From positions 1 to 64,000 of the forward strand of contig JANQLV010000077.1 of NCBI GenBank assembly GCA_028280415.1: a stretch of 64,000 nucleotides of DNA, read 5' to 3'. This document shows, in pieces, positions 47,801 to 51,768 of the stretch (position 1 is the first letter of the stretch; the number at the start of each line of letters is the position of its first letter). The notes below the pieces were generated by a model. That model made no database searches. It had not been told where the DNA came from and saw only the letters and a list, made by a program, of their open reading frames with translations. Origin of the DNA: Saprospiraceae bacterium (lineage in GTDB: Bacteria > Bacteroidota > Bacteroidia > Chitinophagales > Saprospiraceae). A program made the translations under genes and the position numbers.

Positions 47801-50098
47801 ACTACCACTCTTGATATCTTGCCGATTCAATACGATACTTCATTTATTAATTTGTGTTACGGTGACTTTTATAATGGCACCATTTATTTGATGGATGATA
47901 TATATACGGATACCTATACGGCAGCTACCGGCTGTGATAGTCTTCATACTACAGTAATTGCAGTAAGTAATGGAGTAATGACTAACCTGAATGAAATTAT
48001 CTGTCAAGGTGAAAGTATCCATGTTGGAACAAATGTTTATACTACGAATGGAGTGTTTGCAGATACTTTGATCGGTAGCAATGGTTGTGACAGTATAGTG
48101 AACCTTATATTAACGGTTAATGATACATTCAATATTGATATTGCCGGAGTAATCTGTGAAGGAGAGCAATTTGATGTAGGTGGATTTAGCTTTAGTGATG
48201 GAGGTGAGCATACCGTTGTATTGTCGACTGTTAATGGCTGTGATAGTACAGTAAATCTTTCTCTGACTGTTAATCCGGTTTATCTGGATACTATTTTTCA
48301 GGAAATATGTGATGGAGAAAGCTTTGCGGTTGGAACCAATACATATACGGAAACGGGAGTTTATACAGAAGCATTATCTACTGCTGCAGGTTGTGATAGT
48401 ACGATAGTTCTCGATCTTACTGTTCACCCTGTTTATGACCTGTTTACGGAAGCACAGATTTGTATCGGAGATGAATATCAGCAAGGAAACAGCATTTACA
48501 CAGAGTCCGGAGTCTATACAGATACCCTGACGACAGGCAATGGTTGCGATAGTATTTTGACTGTTGATTTAACTGTTATTCCAATTTACTACAGTACAGT
48601 TCATGCGAATATCTGTGAAGGAAACAGCTATTATGCCGGTGGAGCCGATCAAACGGCCGAAGGTACTTACTACGATACAATTGTCAATAATGTTGGTTGT
48701 AATAATGTATTGATTACACATCTGTTCATTCTTGAAAATTATGAAGAAACTTATGATGTCAGCATTTGCGAAGGAGAAACTTATTACGCAGGCGGACAGC
48801 TTCAACTTGCTTCCGGCACGTATTACGATACGCTAATTGCAAGTACCGGTTGTGACAGTATGGTTGTCACCAATCTGACCGTTAATCCAATCTATCAGGA
48901 TACGCTACAGATAGGTATTTGTGAAGGTGAAAGCTATTATGCCGCCGGAGCAGAGCAAACAACTCCGGGAACCTACATTAGTAATTATCAGACAATTAAT
49001 GGCTGTGATAGTACCGTCGTTGTTGAACTGGAAGTCAATGTGAATAAAAATATTAGCTTCCCGGTTACCATGTGCGAAGGGGAATCGATTACGGTAAATG
49101 GAGTCGAACAAACAGAGACAGGAGTATATGTGGATTCTTTGTCGACAAGTGTTGGCTGTGACAGTTTTGTTACCTATCTGGTCACTGTAATTGATCGCTA
49201 TGAAACCTTCTTTGATGAAGTGATTTGCGAAGGGGATAGTATATTGATCGCGGGTGAATACCGATCTGAAGCCGGAGAGTTTGTAGAAGAATTGACTTCT
49301 CAAAATGGTTGTGATAGTATTATCGTTACAGAGCTGATAGTAGAACCTGTTGCACAATTACTTGTCAATGATATGGAAATGTGTTTTGGCGAAGAAGTAC
49401 AATTGTCTGTAGAGGGAAGCGATCAGCTGAGCTGGTCTCCAGCCGATGGCTTAAGCTGTACCGATTGCCCGAACCCAATCGCTGATCCGCGGGTGACAAC
49501 GACTTATACCGTTAGTACTGAAAGCTGTATGGGGACGATGGTTGAAGCGAGTGTAACGGTTACGGTTCATAATCCACCTTCTCTGACGGTAAGCACGGAT
49601 AATAATGTGATACTTAATGACGGTATTGTTTTGACTGCTATTTCAACCGATCCCGATGCTCTGATCACCTGGTATCAAAACGGTGAGATAGTCTGTGAAG
49701 ATTGTACAGAGTATACTGCTGAACCATCTGTTAACATGAGCTTCCTGGTAGTGGTAGAAGATGAATACGGTTGTACCAATTCAGATAATGTTGATGTCAA
49801 TGTCAACGATGCATGTAGTTTTAGCAATTTCGAAATACCCAACATTATCTCTCCGAATGGTGATGGATACAATGATGAGTTTGAGATCAAATATGAAGGC
49901 GTGGAAGAAGTTTCTTTACTTAGAATCTATAACCGCTGGGGAGAAATGGTTTTTGAAACCTATGACATTGATCAACGCTGGGACGGAACGTTCAAAGGTA
50001 AAAGAACAAACCCTGGTGTTTACATTTACTATATGGAAGGCCGTTGCCTGGATAATGAACCATTTACCAAAACCGGCAACATAACAGTATTGAAATAA
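26837..50098 (+). CDS. giant 7753-aa modular T9SS type B surface protein
   Basis: One uninterrupted 23.3-kb gene. The frame opens with GTG at 26813; the ATG at 26837 is preferred and starts a signal peptide (ending ITAQ). Order: P-domain (about 28-171); two Ca-type motifs (DDDFDGLIDAFDDDC, IDDDQDGLPDDIDPDC); FG-GAP-like propeller (about 529-1031); CARDB-like part; discoidin domain (about 1585-1730); IgGFc-binding-like part (about 1822-2245); about 17 HYR-like repeats ending ATD.CGN (to about 3972), with further inserted domains; an Ig-like segment; a 68-unit Cys-repeat array (4075-7506); a type B gliding-motility-associated C-terminus (about 7667-7753: SPNGDGYND, YNRWGE, RWDGTFKGK). Adhesion to proteins or glycans is the likely role. 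The PorP/SprF gene at 50298 may serve its export. Confidence 0.93.
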   Translation: MQNGRLKQVIYILACFCLFGANSITAQNIYTSTDTPITIPNDQVVTITSTITVTDDLCIEDVNVLNLSVTHSWVSDLQVFLTSPNGTTVSLINQVCGSQNDIDLNFDDSGAAYSSIPCPPTNGLTYHPEGDLASFVGENTNGTWTLTVVDNFAWDGGALESWQLEIFAGLCNEPSGACDSDTPFHPADLSAAPDATYISPADQRDGNCCDNPNTSPPSRCIEFEVLLHPDAVGLEFGIESGAVPSGSMYYQVDCGDEIPVGESICLTGTGPFTITFCKPGNNTNEYYINSIPSGVEAFPASAYEGCPETLSVIGFEEATIVWNDITSGTGAYDSNLSCTTACANPVFTITDPNVSTIQYEVCGEISQTVCDDDAIIVCDTVTVDITQAFDIIVNPYPVSFCQGSSDTPEVLASTTTSGNFSFTWYDGPNGTGNVVSNTSSFEPSTGGDYSIVIYETSHGACSERMLNVNVQILNCQEDCDNEIDDDFDGLIDAFDDDCPCDDDGVLAGCQPDCEYIPPTLPNFTVEEEWTSAVNVNTLVPTVAGELDGDLSATEIIALGDQFGSTLYEGAVNNILIIDGGTGELKYRPNTLPVSQNTKGMAIADADRDGNGEFYYIVSNDTAAYARHIVCYEYDPTGINPEGSGTGTFTRRWISDQAVDCNLGSTYEFYTQDFSVALADFNFDGTPEVYVGNEIYNALTGEKITDGGSNSIGSSISDYSDHFHFHAYPVAVDVLPDYLCDDCAGLELVAGNQVYAVDIANGTMTVERQVENNLPDGMTSIVDYDLDGDLDAAITMTTTTGSYLYIWDLQSNLQIGATHTITEVVNPWYRSVSNAVIADFDGDNLPEIGVCGNYVFQVIDDHTQDISGTGGVLWSITTTDNSGMTGAAAFDFNGDGITEVVYRDENDLRIISGPTGINLATYSCGSVTGTEYPVVIDIDYDGETEVICNCGDATYSSIGTMRAFKSDTYPWVPTRSVWNQYGYFVTNINDNLSIPIEQQPHHKVGNPTIGVSGRLNTFLKQVGPTNDLGEPLFPASNLQTTILSNAELDDCGNLDSLEITLRFANYGDVAFPGGTSFAIYNGNPEVAATLVGVYSVEVNVPVNDSIIQTVYVDISSLSFPVNLYIVGNDDGSLTIPFDLENDFPTTPVGECDFENNMDFISLDYCDLINDTEGPIITLNEANDSGDTTLVSNYPDDQRYFVFENGNWAQADIASDVTNSWTTVTFNEPFNAIPTLLTQIITDNDSDALVARVRNLDETGFQVRLRNQESNGGTISAESVAWIAMDQGGSSANVTMEALSTGNSVDENWYEVTFLETYSGTPIFIGSCTSRTGGDPISIRYRNLTATNVELLAQEEQSDDNEIGHSNEEVSYVVFDSPGLIQDTFNSNFAEVGRIQIDHDNNEDDWTKVNLLKTYENPVVVAGPVGFDDSTPTTLRVRNVDTTSFEIQIDNWDYLGRAHGTETIHYMVMELKPQAIVEASVDASDTEDDVTDCDEQPTAPIASVTDNCDDDVEIVFNETVNISGCDKSVTWTWTATDDCGNVTVETQVLDFSDANPPVITNVPADVTVNCNGEIPDDLEFDCTTILENVALNKTVSQSSTSHNGLATRAVDGNTSGNWGNGSVTHTSSEANAWWEVDLHEVTDIDSIEIWGRTDCCSDRLSDYYVFVSDDPFTSTDLNTTLNQSGVTAFYFNTTAGTPTGISLDQTGRYVRVQLNETNPLSLAEVVVYSEIATGVCATDDCDDDLSLDFTETSTQTSDGSCTDQNYIITRTWTATDDCGNIVTGQQTITVLCECCGNGIDDDQDGLPDDIDPDCNCAEVDLTSCDSLLYYYIPPVWQLNGSTYNNDPNLIITTAFSEANVNIYTADGTTFNQSFNLGTGNPATISLSTDELQTPNHNSVENDRGFIVESDREIDILYRMNAYNNQFLASIKGKEALGYSFRAGSQTKTCGSPNTSRRENHFISVMATEDNTLLTFDFATTMAGGIASPHAITLNRGETYLIRDNNTNVTVSGISVVADKPVSVMSGSQHTNICNSILGDSGLDHLVPVCNVGTDYAVVRGDGNSNQNYALVVATEDNTNVYINGGATSIATLNAGDYYEYDLGGSLGDATYIQTSSPAYLYQFSGLSTVNPEVGMTLLPPLTSCNGERQLEFIRFDGADLQLLQLIVDDNALPSLTINGAPYTDYTSAVAISGLSGYSLVSIEDGLIDLYNSIEAADGYFHANLVTGITNTSGTFSAISGFSDNLDVYDPVEDLPTSYYFADSICVGTVYAHCLKVESCTDNNSIVSFDHDTDLGTIDLTSDLCFDYTPEPTAIGTDVITFLVQNEFGKQTTVCVEIFICNGVQQLTVVSIPDTITIDCSDPIDVPVTPIIAEGCVEIDFTETLTAGSAGCADNSYVLERKWVARGFCGTDSLSLTQVVNVIDNTPPVIFNVPDDIDLQCMDCLQSFLNGDFEEPGFSGAWQSIHEDNVPGWSTTASDNRIEIQRSGQINGVVSYSGNYHAELNGNLNGDFYQEFCTVPTTTLQVSFAHHKRVSGNNTTDDIMAVYAGPDINNLSFIESFTATNTSGWTVHTLSYFVPAGQSNTVIAFRAIQGAPSNITFGNLIDDVNVITLLDNVLIPDATDNCDDDVELILSETQIDGNCENHFQLIRTWTAVDNCGNASVATQTLSVGDFEPPVFANVPADITVDCDNIPVASNAITASDNCTLEADVIFDVNDVSGAGCNYQIVRTWTATDVCGNSADTFQLITVIDDTAPEVNNVPADITIFCGDTVPDVIYPAVTDACFTSVDTIYLEDIQDAGCDGGSEIERTWTFRDACGNETTVSQNITVRDTTAPVFTTFPDDVTFDCSETVSITEPTASDACSSSVTITYSDTNGIPPCEESYTIIRTWIATDDCGNIATREQTIAVQDNTPPVFSDLPADITVECDDFPITDAPSVTDDCSDFEVTLDELKQSIICEDSYEVRRTWTAIDACGNRNQYIQIVTVIDTISPAIITAAPADVTISCEDAIPAVVDPDFQDNCANLLDISYRETVQDSICEGTYTIVREWIAIDSCDNMTIENQMVFVIDNIAPLIASVNDLTINCDDLGSSQITDWLNNVTATDNCSSVDITNDYDPNGFSGGCSATTGTQTVTFTASDACGNDTQTTAVITIIDNTAPVFDPIANITLSCTASTDTITTWLNNISATDNCGNITITNNYDPDGFSGGCSTSTGTQTVTFTATDECGNVSQENGTITLLDDIAPVLDPVDDLILTCDTPMDTITSWLNGATATDDCSNITITNNYDPDGFSGGCSTNTGTQTVTFTVMDECGNTSNLDANIIILDDEPPVFNNPPADITVECGMIPDPGTITASDDCGGTVTVTHTDQSISGENIINHESGSLDDFINTTPEYFNLNLSGYDDLTANDIHDFTINFRSQRGKGRIEFVLIAPSGDAITLVGEHCNTGDCVDGDFGFETYGPTFYHCGSGFDQWDNSNSIPTGDGNFEPNATTVTGYTGITQFVTCFDELTGPMNGTWTLAALKAGSGQVLLNDFSMNVNNSACLEELGITRTFTATDECGNITTHIQTITIEDTTGPVFDSNPVDLADINCHDSFPVQEILTASDCGGDVIVTPSIDPYTVDICNGYIVTYRWSAVDDCGNTSEVTSSFNVLPDDTPPTFNETPDPLADISCGETLPEQQTLTATDNCSTADVVASVDSYVADDCNGYEITYRWTTTDACGNTDEITQTFNVLPDLSPPSLVNVPGDTIVNCGEIPDTISIIANDNCSNLVNIVFNEAITNGTCDEEYIITRTWTGTDACGNITTENQVITVQDNDLPSLVGIPNDTIVNCGAIPDTSLWSITAFDNCDSDVDITFSEVQTDGACTGEYTLTRTWIATDNCGNQSQGVQIIMVQDTIVPVFDNQPIDITVDCNDIPVPPIVTATDNCGSTVGIAYNEESFAGECVDLYNIHRTWIATDVCGNTDTVTQIVSVTGCGPGIEVSASPDSTLCDGGDITLTVSMTTGYQTPNFLWQYSSDGTAWADIPNSNNSTYTFTVDASSQGFYHVIVSNSPDNFDNPACSVTSNDINLTVLPVSPDTDLVEELCQGESFTVGSQIFNTTGNYTVTLQNEFGCDSIVNLDLTVHQVYTIDLSESICEGETYTVGTSTYTTSGTYTDVLPTVAGCDSTINLTLTVNPVYDQDIVEVICEGDSIVVGTSVYTTTGIYTDVLTTINGCDSIVNLDLTVNPVYSEDREVEICQGESYTVGTSTYNTTGIYTDVLPTEHGCDSVINLILTVNPTYTVPINATICEGESYTVGTSTYTTSGMYTDVLPTVAGCDSTINLTLTVNPVYDQDIEEVICEGDSIVVGTSTYTTTGMYTDVLTTINGCDSIVNLDLTVNPVYSEDREVAICQGESYTVGTSTYTTSGMYTDVLSTEHDCDSVINLTLTVNPTYTVPINATICEGESYTVGTSTYTTSGTYTDVLSTVAGCDSTINLTLTVNPVYDQDIVEVICEGESIVVGTSVYTTTGSYTDVLTTIAGCDSIVNLDLTVNPVYSENREVEICQGESYTVGTSTYSTAGIYTDVLSTEHGCDSVINLTLTVNPTYTLPLSATICEGETYTVGTSTYTTSGTYTDVLPTVAGCDSTINLTLTVNPVYDQDIVEVICEGDSIVVGTSVYTTTGSYTDVLTTINGCDSIVNLDLTVNPVYSEDREIAICQGESYTVGTSTYTTAGIYTDVLPTEHGCDSVINLTLTVNPTYTFPLSATICEGETYTVGTSTYTTSGIYTDVLPTVAGCDSTINLTLTVNPVYDQDIVEVICEGDSIMVGTSVYTMTGSYTDVLTTINGCDSIVNLDLTVNPVYSEDREVAICQGESYTVGTSTYTTSGMYTDVLSTEHGCDSVINLTLTVNPTYTLPLSATICEGETYTVGTSTYTTSGIYTDVLPTVAGCDSTINLTLTVNPVYDQDIVEVICEGDSIVVGTSTYTTTGMYTDVLTTVNGCDSIVNLDLTVNPVYSENREVAICQGESYTVGTSTYSTAGIYTDVLSTEHGCDSVINLTLIVNPTYTVPLSATICEGETYTVGTSTYTTSGTYTDVLPTAAGCDSTINLTLTVNPVYDQDIVEVICEGDSIVVGTSTYATTGMYTDVLTTVNGCDSIVNLDLTVIEPINITLDVDLCEGEDHNGITYTASTSFNDTYTSIAGCDSIVTTNIIVHSHYDETVMVDLCEGGVYQGIIYTADTVLVENLNSEFGCDSIVTTIIAVTAEVNEILNVNVCNGDIYDGVVYTSNTVLTDTYTATGGCDSIVTTNIFVIDPVVQNITEVICEGDSIIVGTSVYRTTGTYTDVLTTTLGCDSTVNLNLTVNPVYSEDREVAICQGESYTVGTSTYNTAGVYTDVLSTEHGCDSVINLTLTVNPTYTLPLSATICEGETYTVGTSTYTTSGIYTDVLTTVAGCDSTINLTLTVNPVYDQDIEEVICEGDSVVVGTSVYTTTGTYTDVLSTVNGCDSILNLDLTVNPVYSEDREVAICQGESYTVGTSTYNTAGVYTDVLSTEHGCDSVINLTLAVNPTYTLPLSATICEGETYTVGTSTYTTSGMYTDVLPTVAGCDSTINLTLTVNPVYDQDIVEVICEGDSIVVGTSAYTTTGSYTDVLTTINGCDSIVNLDLTVLQPITNDLNIDLCEGDTYNGIVYSVDTSFTNTYIAANSCDSIVTTNVNVHLHYNELVEINLCEGAMYNGEVYITDTTLVENLTTAYGCDSIITTEILVTSGINEVLNVNLCYGEAYEGTNYTADATFVNTYTATGGCDSTVTTNIFVQEEIVEDIAHTICEGESITVGTNTYTTAGTYTDILTSSTGCDSTVNLTLLVNQTYTIDLTESICQGENYTVGTSTYTISGNYTDTLATINGCDSIVNLVLTVNPSYTIPFEATICEGETFTVGSSSYSTAGTYTDVLTTVDGCDSTIILTLTVNPVYDQNLAEVICEGESYTVGANVYNATGLYTEVLTTVEGCDSTINLDLTVLAPLTNILDVNLCEGELYNGIPYTTDATVQDTYTAANGCDSIVTANITVHNPYDELVEVNLCEGAMYNGVVYTADATLVDNLTSEFGCDSTITTQIMVTSAITENIDVALCYGESYDGTPYTTSTVLVNTYTSSGGCDSTVTTNITVFDEMLLNIDSTICTGGSVTIGTNVYTTPGNYTNVLVAANGCDSTITLNLLVNDTYEIDLVETICQGESITIGSDVYNTTGTYSSTLTASNGCDSIVNLDLTVNQAFTINFNESICQGEELVVGAETYNTAGTYTQTLSTSIGCDSIIIVNLTVNDVHTTDLLEEICQGESITIGTNVYTTSGSYTDVLTSYEGCDSTVNLQLTVNQPTSSITNVDLCSGEEYDGIAYTADATLTEVLTGINNCDSIAMTNIIVHPHHAETVAVNLCEGGIYNGVIYNTDATLVDNFTSVYGCDSIITTEITVTPLITDTIDIELCYGASYNGTIYTADAVWTNSYTAVSGCDSIVTTQVFVEDELITDIVEIICEGESVVVGTSTYTTSGNYTDILTTASGCDSTVNLALTVNPVYTEDIVAEICEGETYTVGSSIYNSSGIYTDVLTTVNGCDSTINLTLTVNPVYTEDIVAEICEGETYTVGSSIYNSSGIYTDVLTTVNGCDSTINLTLTVNPVYDIDFTAVICQGESVAIGSNVYTTTGNYTDVLVSSTGCDSIINLALQVNQPTSSETTVELCTGEMYEGTVYTGDETLVETLTGINGCDSIATTFVIVHPDFAETIPVNICEGEEYDGISYFDDAVLVDSFTTVQGCDSIITTNINVIPTLRDTQMIELCFGGVYDMTPYFSDTILIDTFPAISGCDSIVVRNINVEQDLITNLNETICEGESVIVGTNVYTTSGNYTDILPSNSGCDSTVNLILIVNQPTSSENDITLCAGDFHNGTAYFSDTVLVETLTGINDCDSVATTNIFVNPEYSELIEASICEGDLYDGVLYLADTILVDNYLTVNGCDSIITTTLDILPIQYDTSFINLCYGDFYNGTIYLMDDIYTDTYTAATGCDSLHTTVIAVSNGVMTNLNEIICQGESIHVGTNVYTTNGVFADTLIGSNGCDSIVNLILTVNDTFNIDIAGVICEGEQFDVGGFSFSDGGEHTVVLSTVNGCDSTVNLSLTVNPVYLDTIFQEICDGESFAVGTNTYTETGVYTEALSTAAGCDSTIVLDLTVHPVYDLFTEAQICIGDEYQQGNSIYTESGVYTDTLTTGNGCDSILTVDLTVIPIYYSTVHANICEGNSYYAGGADQTAEGTYYDTIVNNVGCNNVLITHLFILENYEETYDVSICEGETYYAGGQLQLASGTYYDTLIASTGCDSMVVTNLTVNPIYQDTLQIGICEGESYYAAGAEQTTPGTYISNYQTINGCDSTVVVELEVNVNKNISFPVTMCEGESITVNGVEQTETGVYVDSLSTSVGCDSFVTYLVTVIDRYETFFDEVICEGDSILIAGEYRSEAGEFVEELTSQNGCDSIIVTELIVEPVAQLLVNDMEMCFGEEVQLSVEGSDQLSWSPADGLSCTDCPNPIADPRVTTTYTVSTESCMGTMVEASVTVTVHNPPSLTVSTDNNVILNDGIVLTAISTDPDALITWYQNGEIVCEDCTEYTAEPSVNMSFLVVVEDEYGCTNSDNVDVNVNDACSFSNFEIPNIISPNGDGYNDEFEIKYEGVEEVSLLRIYNRWGEMVFETYDIDQRWDGTFKGKRTNPGVYIYYMEGRCLDNEPFTKTGNITVLK
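31570..32035 (+). other. discoidin (F5/8 type C) domain inserted in a HYR-like repeat
   Basis: Translation shows NVALNKTVSQSS, then AVDGNT, WWEVDLHEVTDIDSIEIWGR and GRYVRVQL, the typical course of a discoidin domain. It starts after VTVNCNGEIPDD, where a HYR-like repeat would continue, and the remainder of that repeat (ATDDCDDD...RTWTATDDCGN) follows it. A carbohydrate- or lipid-binding role is usual for the family. Confidence 0.75.
34160..34685 (+). other. lectin-like domain inserted in a HYR-like repeat
   Basis: After DIDLQCMDC the reading departs from the HYR-like pattern. It shows FLNGDFEEPGF, VPGWSTTASDNRIEIQ, YHAELNG, LQVSFAHHKR and a closing LIDDVNVI, a jelly-roll pattern found in secreted carbohydrate-binding proteins. 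The host repeat resumes with PDATDNCDDD. The insertion point matches that of the discoidin domain. Confidence 0.65.
36058..36775 (+). repeat. three near-identical HYR-like repeats (about 85 aa)
   Basis: Three tandem copies encode a WLNN or WLNG motif, then ATD-N/D-C, NYDP, a GGCS motif, a TGTQTVTF motif and finally CGN. The stretch beginning AATATTACC at 36407 recurs at 36662, 255 bp later, with essentially no change over about 58 bp. This marks a recent duplication in an otherwise diverged HYR-like region. Confidence 0.85.
36945..37465 (+). other. second P-domain inserted in a HYR-like repeat
   Basis: The segment has the P-domain course: DFTINFRSQRGKGRIEFVLIAPSGD, LVGEHC, MNGTWTLAALKAG and LNDFSMNV. 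It interrupts a HYR-like repeat between DQSISG and CLEELGITRTFTATDECGN. P-domains occur with subtilisin-type proteases; here no protease domain is present. Confidence 0.7.
39059..49354 (+). repeat. 68-unit Cys-repeat array with higher-order periods
   Basis: Sixty-eight tandem units by direct reading. Fifty are 51 aa (153 bp; core [18 protein letters not shown] ... GCDST.NL.LTVNP.Y). Eighteen are 49 aa (147 bp; core LCEG..YNG..YTAD ... GCDSI.TTNI.V). 50 x 153 + 18 x 147 equals the measured 10,296 bp exactly. Units 2-21 (39212-42271) cycle in threes (459 bp). The 49-aa units occur only as six triads, starting at 42272, 43784, 44837, 45890, 46943 and 47537; four of these starts are exactly 1053 bp apart. 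Nearly every unit has two cysteines, one in C-E/Q-G and one in G-C-D-S. Units 60-68 are the most diverged. Confidence 0.95.
46481..46786 (+). repeat. near-perfect tandem duplication of one 153-bp unit
   Basis: 46481-46633 and 46634-46786 (units 50 and 51) encode identical 51-aa units and differ at only a few bases, for example GGCGGAG versus GGCAGAG and AGTAGTATT versus AGTAGCATT. This is the most recent-looking unit duplication in the array. Confidence 0.9.
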
Positions 50099-50136
50099 AG
50101 ATTTTCTGCATATTTTAAATTCGGATTCAATTGTTG

Positions 50137-50168
50137 AAAAGTCGGCTTATAAGCCGACTTTTTTCTTT
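50137..50168 (+). terminator. strong rho-independent terminator after giant gene
   Basis: A near-perfect palindrome, 50137-50162, has arm AAAAGTCGGCTTA and a very short loop, and its right arm runs into six T residues and TTCTTTTT. It starts 39 nt behind the stop at 50098. It separates the giant gene from the downstream PorP/SprF gene. Confidence 0.85.
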
Positions 50169-50297
50169 TTAACATATAACGGAGTGCAGGGAGAAATCGC
50201 TTGGCATGGTAATTGAATTTTCTATCCAGTAATTGCTTCCCGTAAGTATTTTCCTCCCCGGGATAAAATAAAACATAACCATACGCTATAGTTAACC

Positions 50298-51332
50298 ATG
50301 AGAATAATTCTACTTAAGCTATTTCTATTGATAGCCTATTCTTCCAGCTTACTTGCACAGGATATTCATTTTTCACAAATTCATGCCTCTCCGACTATTC
50401 TTAATCCGGCTATGACTGGTTTGACCAATTCGGATGTAAGATTCACCCTTAATACCAAGAGTCAGTGGAATACTGTAACGAAAGCCTATAAGACCGTTGC
50501 AGGAACTGCGGATATGAAATTAGGCTTTTTACCTAACGGTGATGTGATTGGAGGAGGACTAATGGTATTATCGGATAAAGCCGGTGATCTGGATTTTAAA
50601 ACTACTGTTGCAAGCGTTGGAATTTCCTACATGAAATCACTGGATAAAGGAGAGAATTATGTTTCTTTTGGACTTAGCAATGCCCTGGTTACCAATAGCG
50701 TAGATTATTCAAAGATCGTTGCCTTTGATTTGGAGCCTTCCATTCAGGCCGGAGCAAATGACAGGATTACCTATTGGGATGTTTCTGCAGGAATAGGCTG
50801 GTTTCATTCTTTTAATAAAGATTATGCTTTCCACCTGGGAGTATCCGTTTTTCACCTCAATCGTCCTTATGTTTCTTTTTTCGATGATCAATCCAATACG
50901 GAAGGTTTATTTCTTTTTAGGAAATGGACGGTACACGGGACTGGTGATTTAAAAATAAGCAAAAAGTCAGTTCTAAAACCCAGTTTTATCTTTAAAGATC
51001 AGGGGCCGCATAAAGAAATTACAATTGGTACTTTCTGGAAATATAAAACGGCAAAAGATCAAAGGCAGGATAATCCTACTTCTATCTATTTTGGAGGCTG
51101 GTTTCGATGGTTTGCTGAAAAGAATTATTTCGGAAGAGATGCTATTGTAGCGGCGATTAGATTTGATTACAAAAAGACCTATATGACTTTTACTTTTGAT
51201 ATCAATATTTCTTCACTTTCAAGAGTCTCATTCGGAGCTGGAGGACCTGAGTTTTCTGTCATTCAATTAGTCGACTTTAGAGATGAAAATGATCGACCTA
51301 AAAAAGTAGAATGTCCGGCTTTTATATACTAA
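50298..51332 (+). CDS. second PorP/SprF-family T9SS outer-membrane protein
   Basis: A 344-aa paralogue of the protein at 13336. It has a signal peptide ending SLLAQ, the family opening DIHFSQIHASPTILNPAMTG, many alternating beta-strands, and the closing FGAGGPEFSVI. It lies just downstream of the 7753-aa type B protein but behind a strong terminator, so it probably has its own promoter. Known SprF proteins work with one type B cargo each, which suggests this copy serves the giant protein. Sequence outside the conserved ends is clearly different from the 13336 copy, so the two are not a recent duplication. Confidence 0.92.
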   Translation: MRIILLKLFLLIAYSSSLLAQDIHFSQIHASPTILNPAMTGLTNSDVRFTLNTKSQWNTVTKAYKTVAGTADMKLGFLPNGDVIGGGLMVLSDKAGDLDFKTTVASVGISYMKSLDKGENYVSFGLSNALVTNSVDYSKIVAFDLEPSIQAGANDRITYWDVSAGIGWFHSFNKDYAFHLGVSVFHLNRPYVSFFDDQSNTEGLFLFRKWTVHGTGDLKISKKSVLKPSFIFKDQGPHKEITIGTFWKYKTAKDQRQDNPTSIYFGGWFRWFAEKNYFGRDAIVAAIRFDYKKTYMTFTFDINISSLSRVSFGAGGPEFSVIQLVDFRDENDRPKKVECPAFIY

Positions 51333-51768
51333 CAAACAGGAGCCATCCCGAATTGTAATAGCATTAAAGAGCTTTATAGAATACCAAAAGCTTTTATTTC
51401 CATGAAATCGGAAGCAGGCTTTTGAATTGGGTTTTAGGTATGCCGGATAAATAAATACCTAAAACCTGATACTCACTTTACGAAGCAATAAATAGTAATA
51501 CAATATTCGTTTTCACGGTGGATATCAACCAAAATCCGGGATAACTTATGTCTATTTAACATTTCTTGATTACTCTTCGGACACTTTCTTCATCCTATAC
51601 GTGTACTCTATGCTGTCTTGCCAACATTTTGCTCTTCTTGGTATGAGTTTTGATTTATCCAAAAAATAGCATAAGGTTTTCTAATATGTTGAAAATCAAT
51701 GATATGTCAAAACCTATTTTTTAACTCCTATTTTAACTCGCTTTGAGAAAACTTAAAATCCGACGTAC
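51333..51768. other. intergenic region with a 12-bp palindrome
   Basis: No gene is supported in these 436 bp. The first part carries the palindrome at 51430-51466, a likely terminator for the PorP/SprF gene. The remainder is AT-rich leader DNA for the propeller protein; no clear TAnnTTTG box is found. Confidence 0.45.
51430..51466 (+). terminator. perfect 12-bp palindrome downstream of PorP/SprF gene
   Basis: The arms GGTTTTAGGTAT (51430-51441) and its complement (51455-51466) pair perfectly around a 13-nt loop. No T-run follows on the plus strand. It shares the cctaaaacct word and a similar loop size with the palindrome at 1742-1780, so it may be a small dispersed element and not a dedicated terminator. 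Confidence 0.45.

Noticed and set aside
39059-49354. Regular 153-bp repeats as a possible CRISPR or satellite array
   Set aside because: The whole stretch is one open frame, unit lengths are multiples of three, variation keeps the Cys and Gly positions, and there are no spacers.
39059-49354. Diversity-generating retroelement variable region
   Set aside because: No reverse transcriptase gene or template repeat is present, and the differences between units are not concentrated at adenines.
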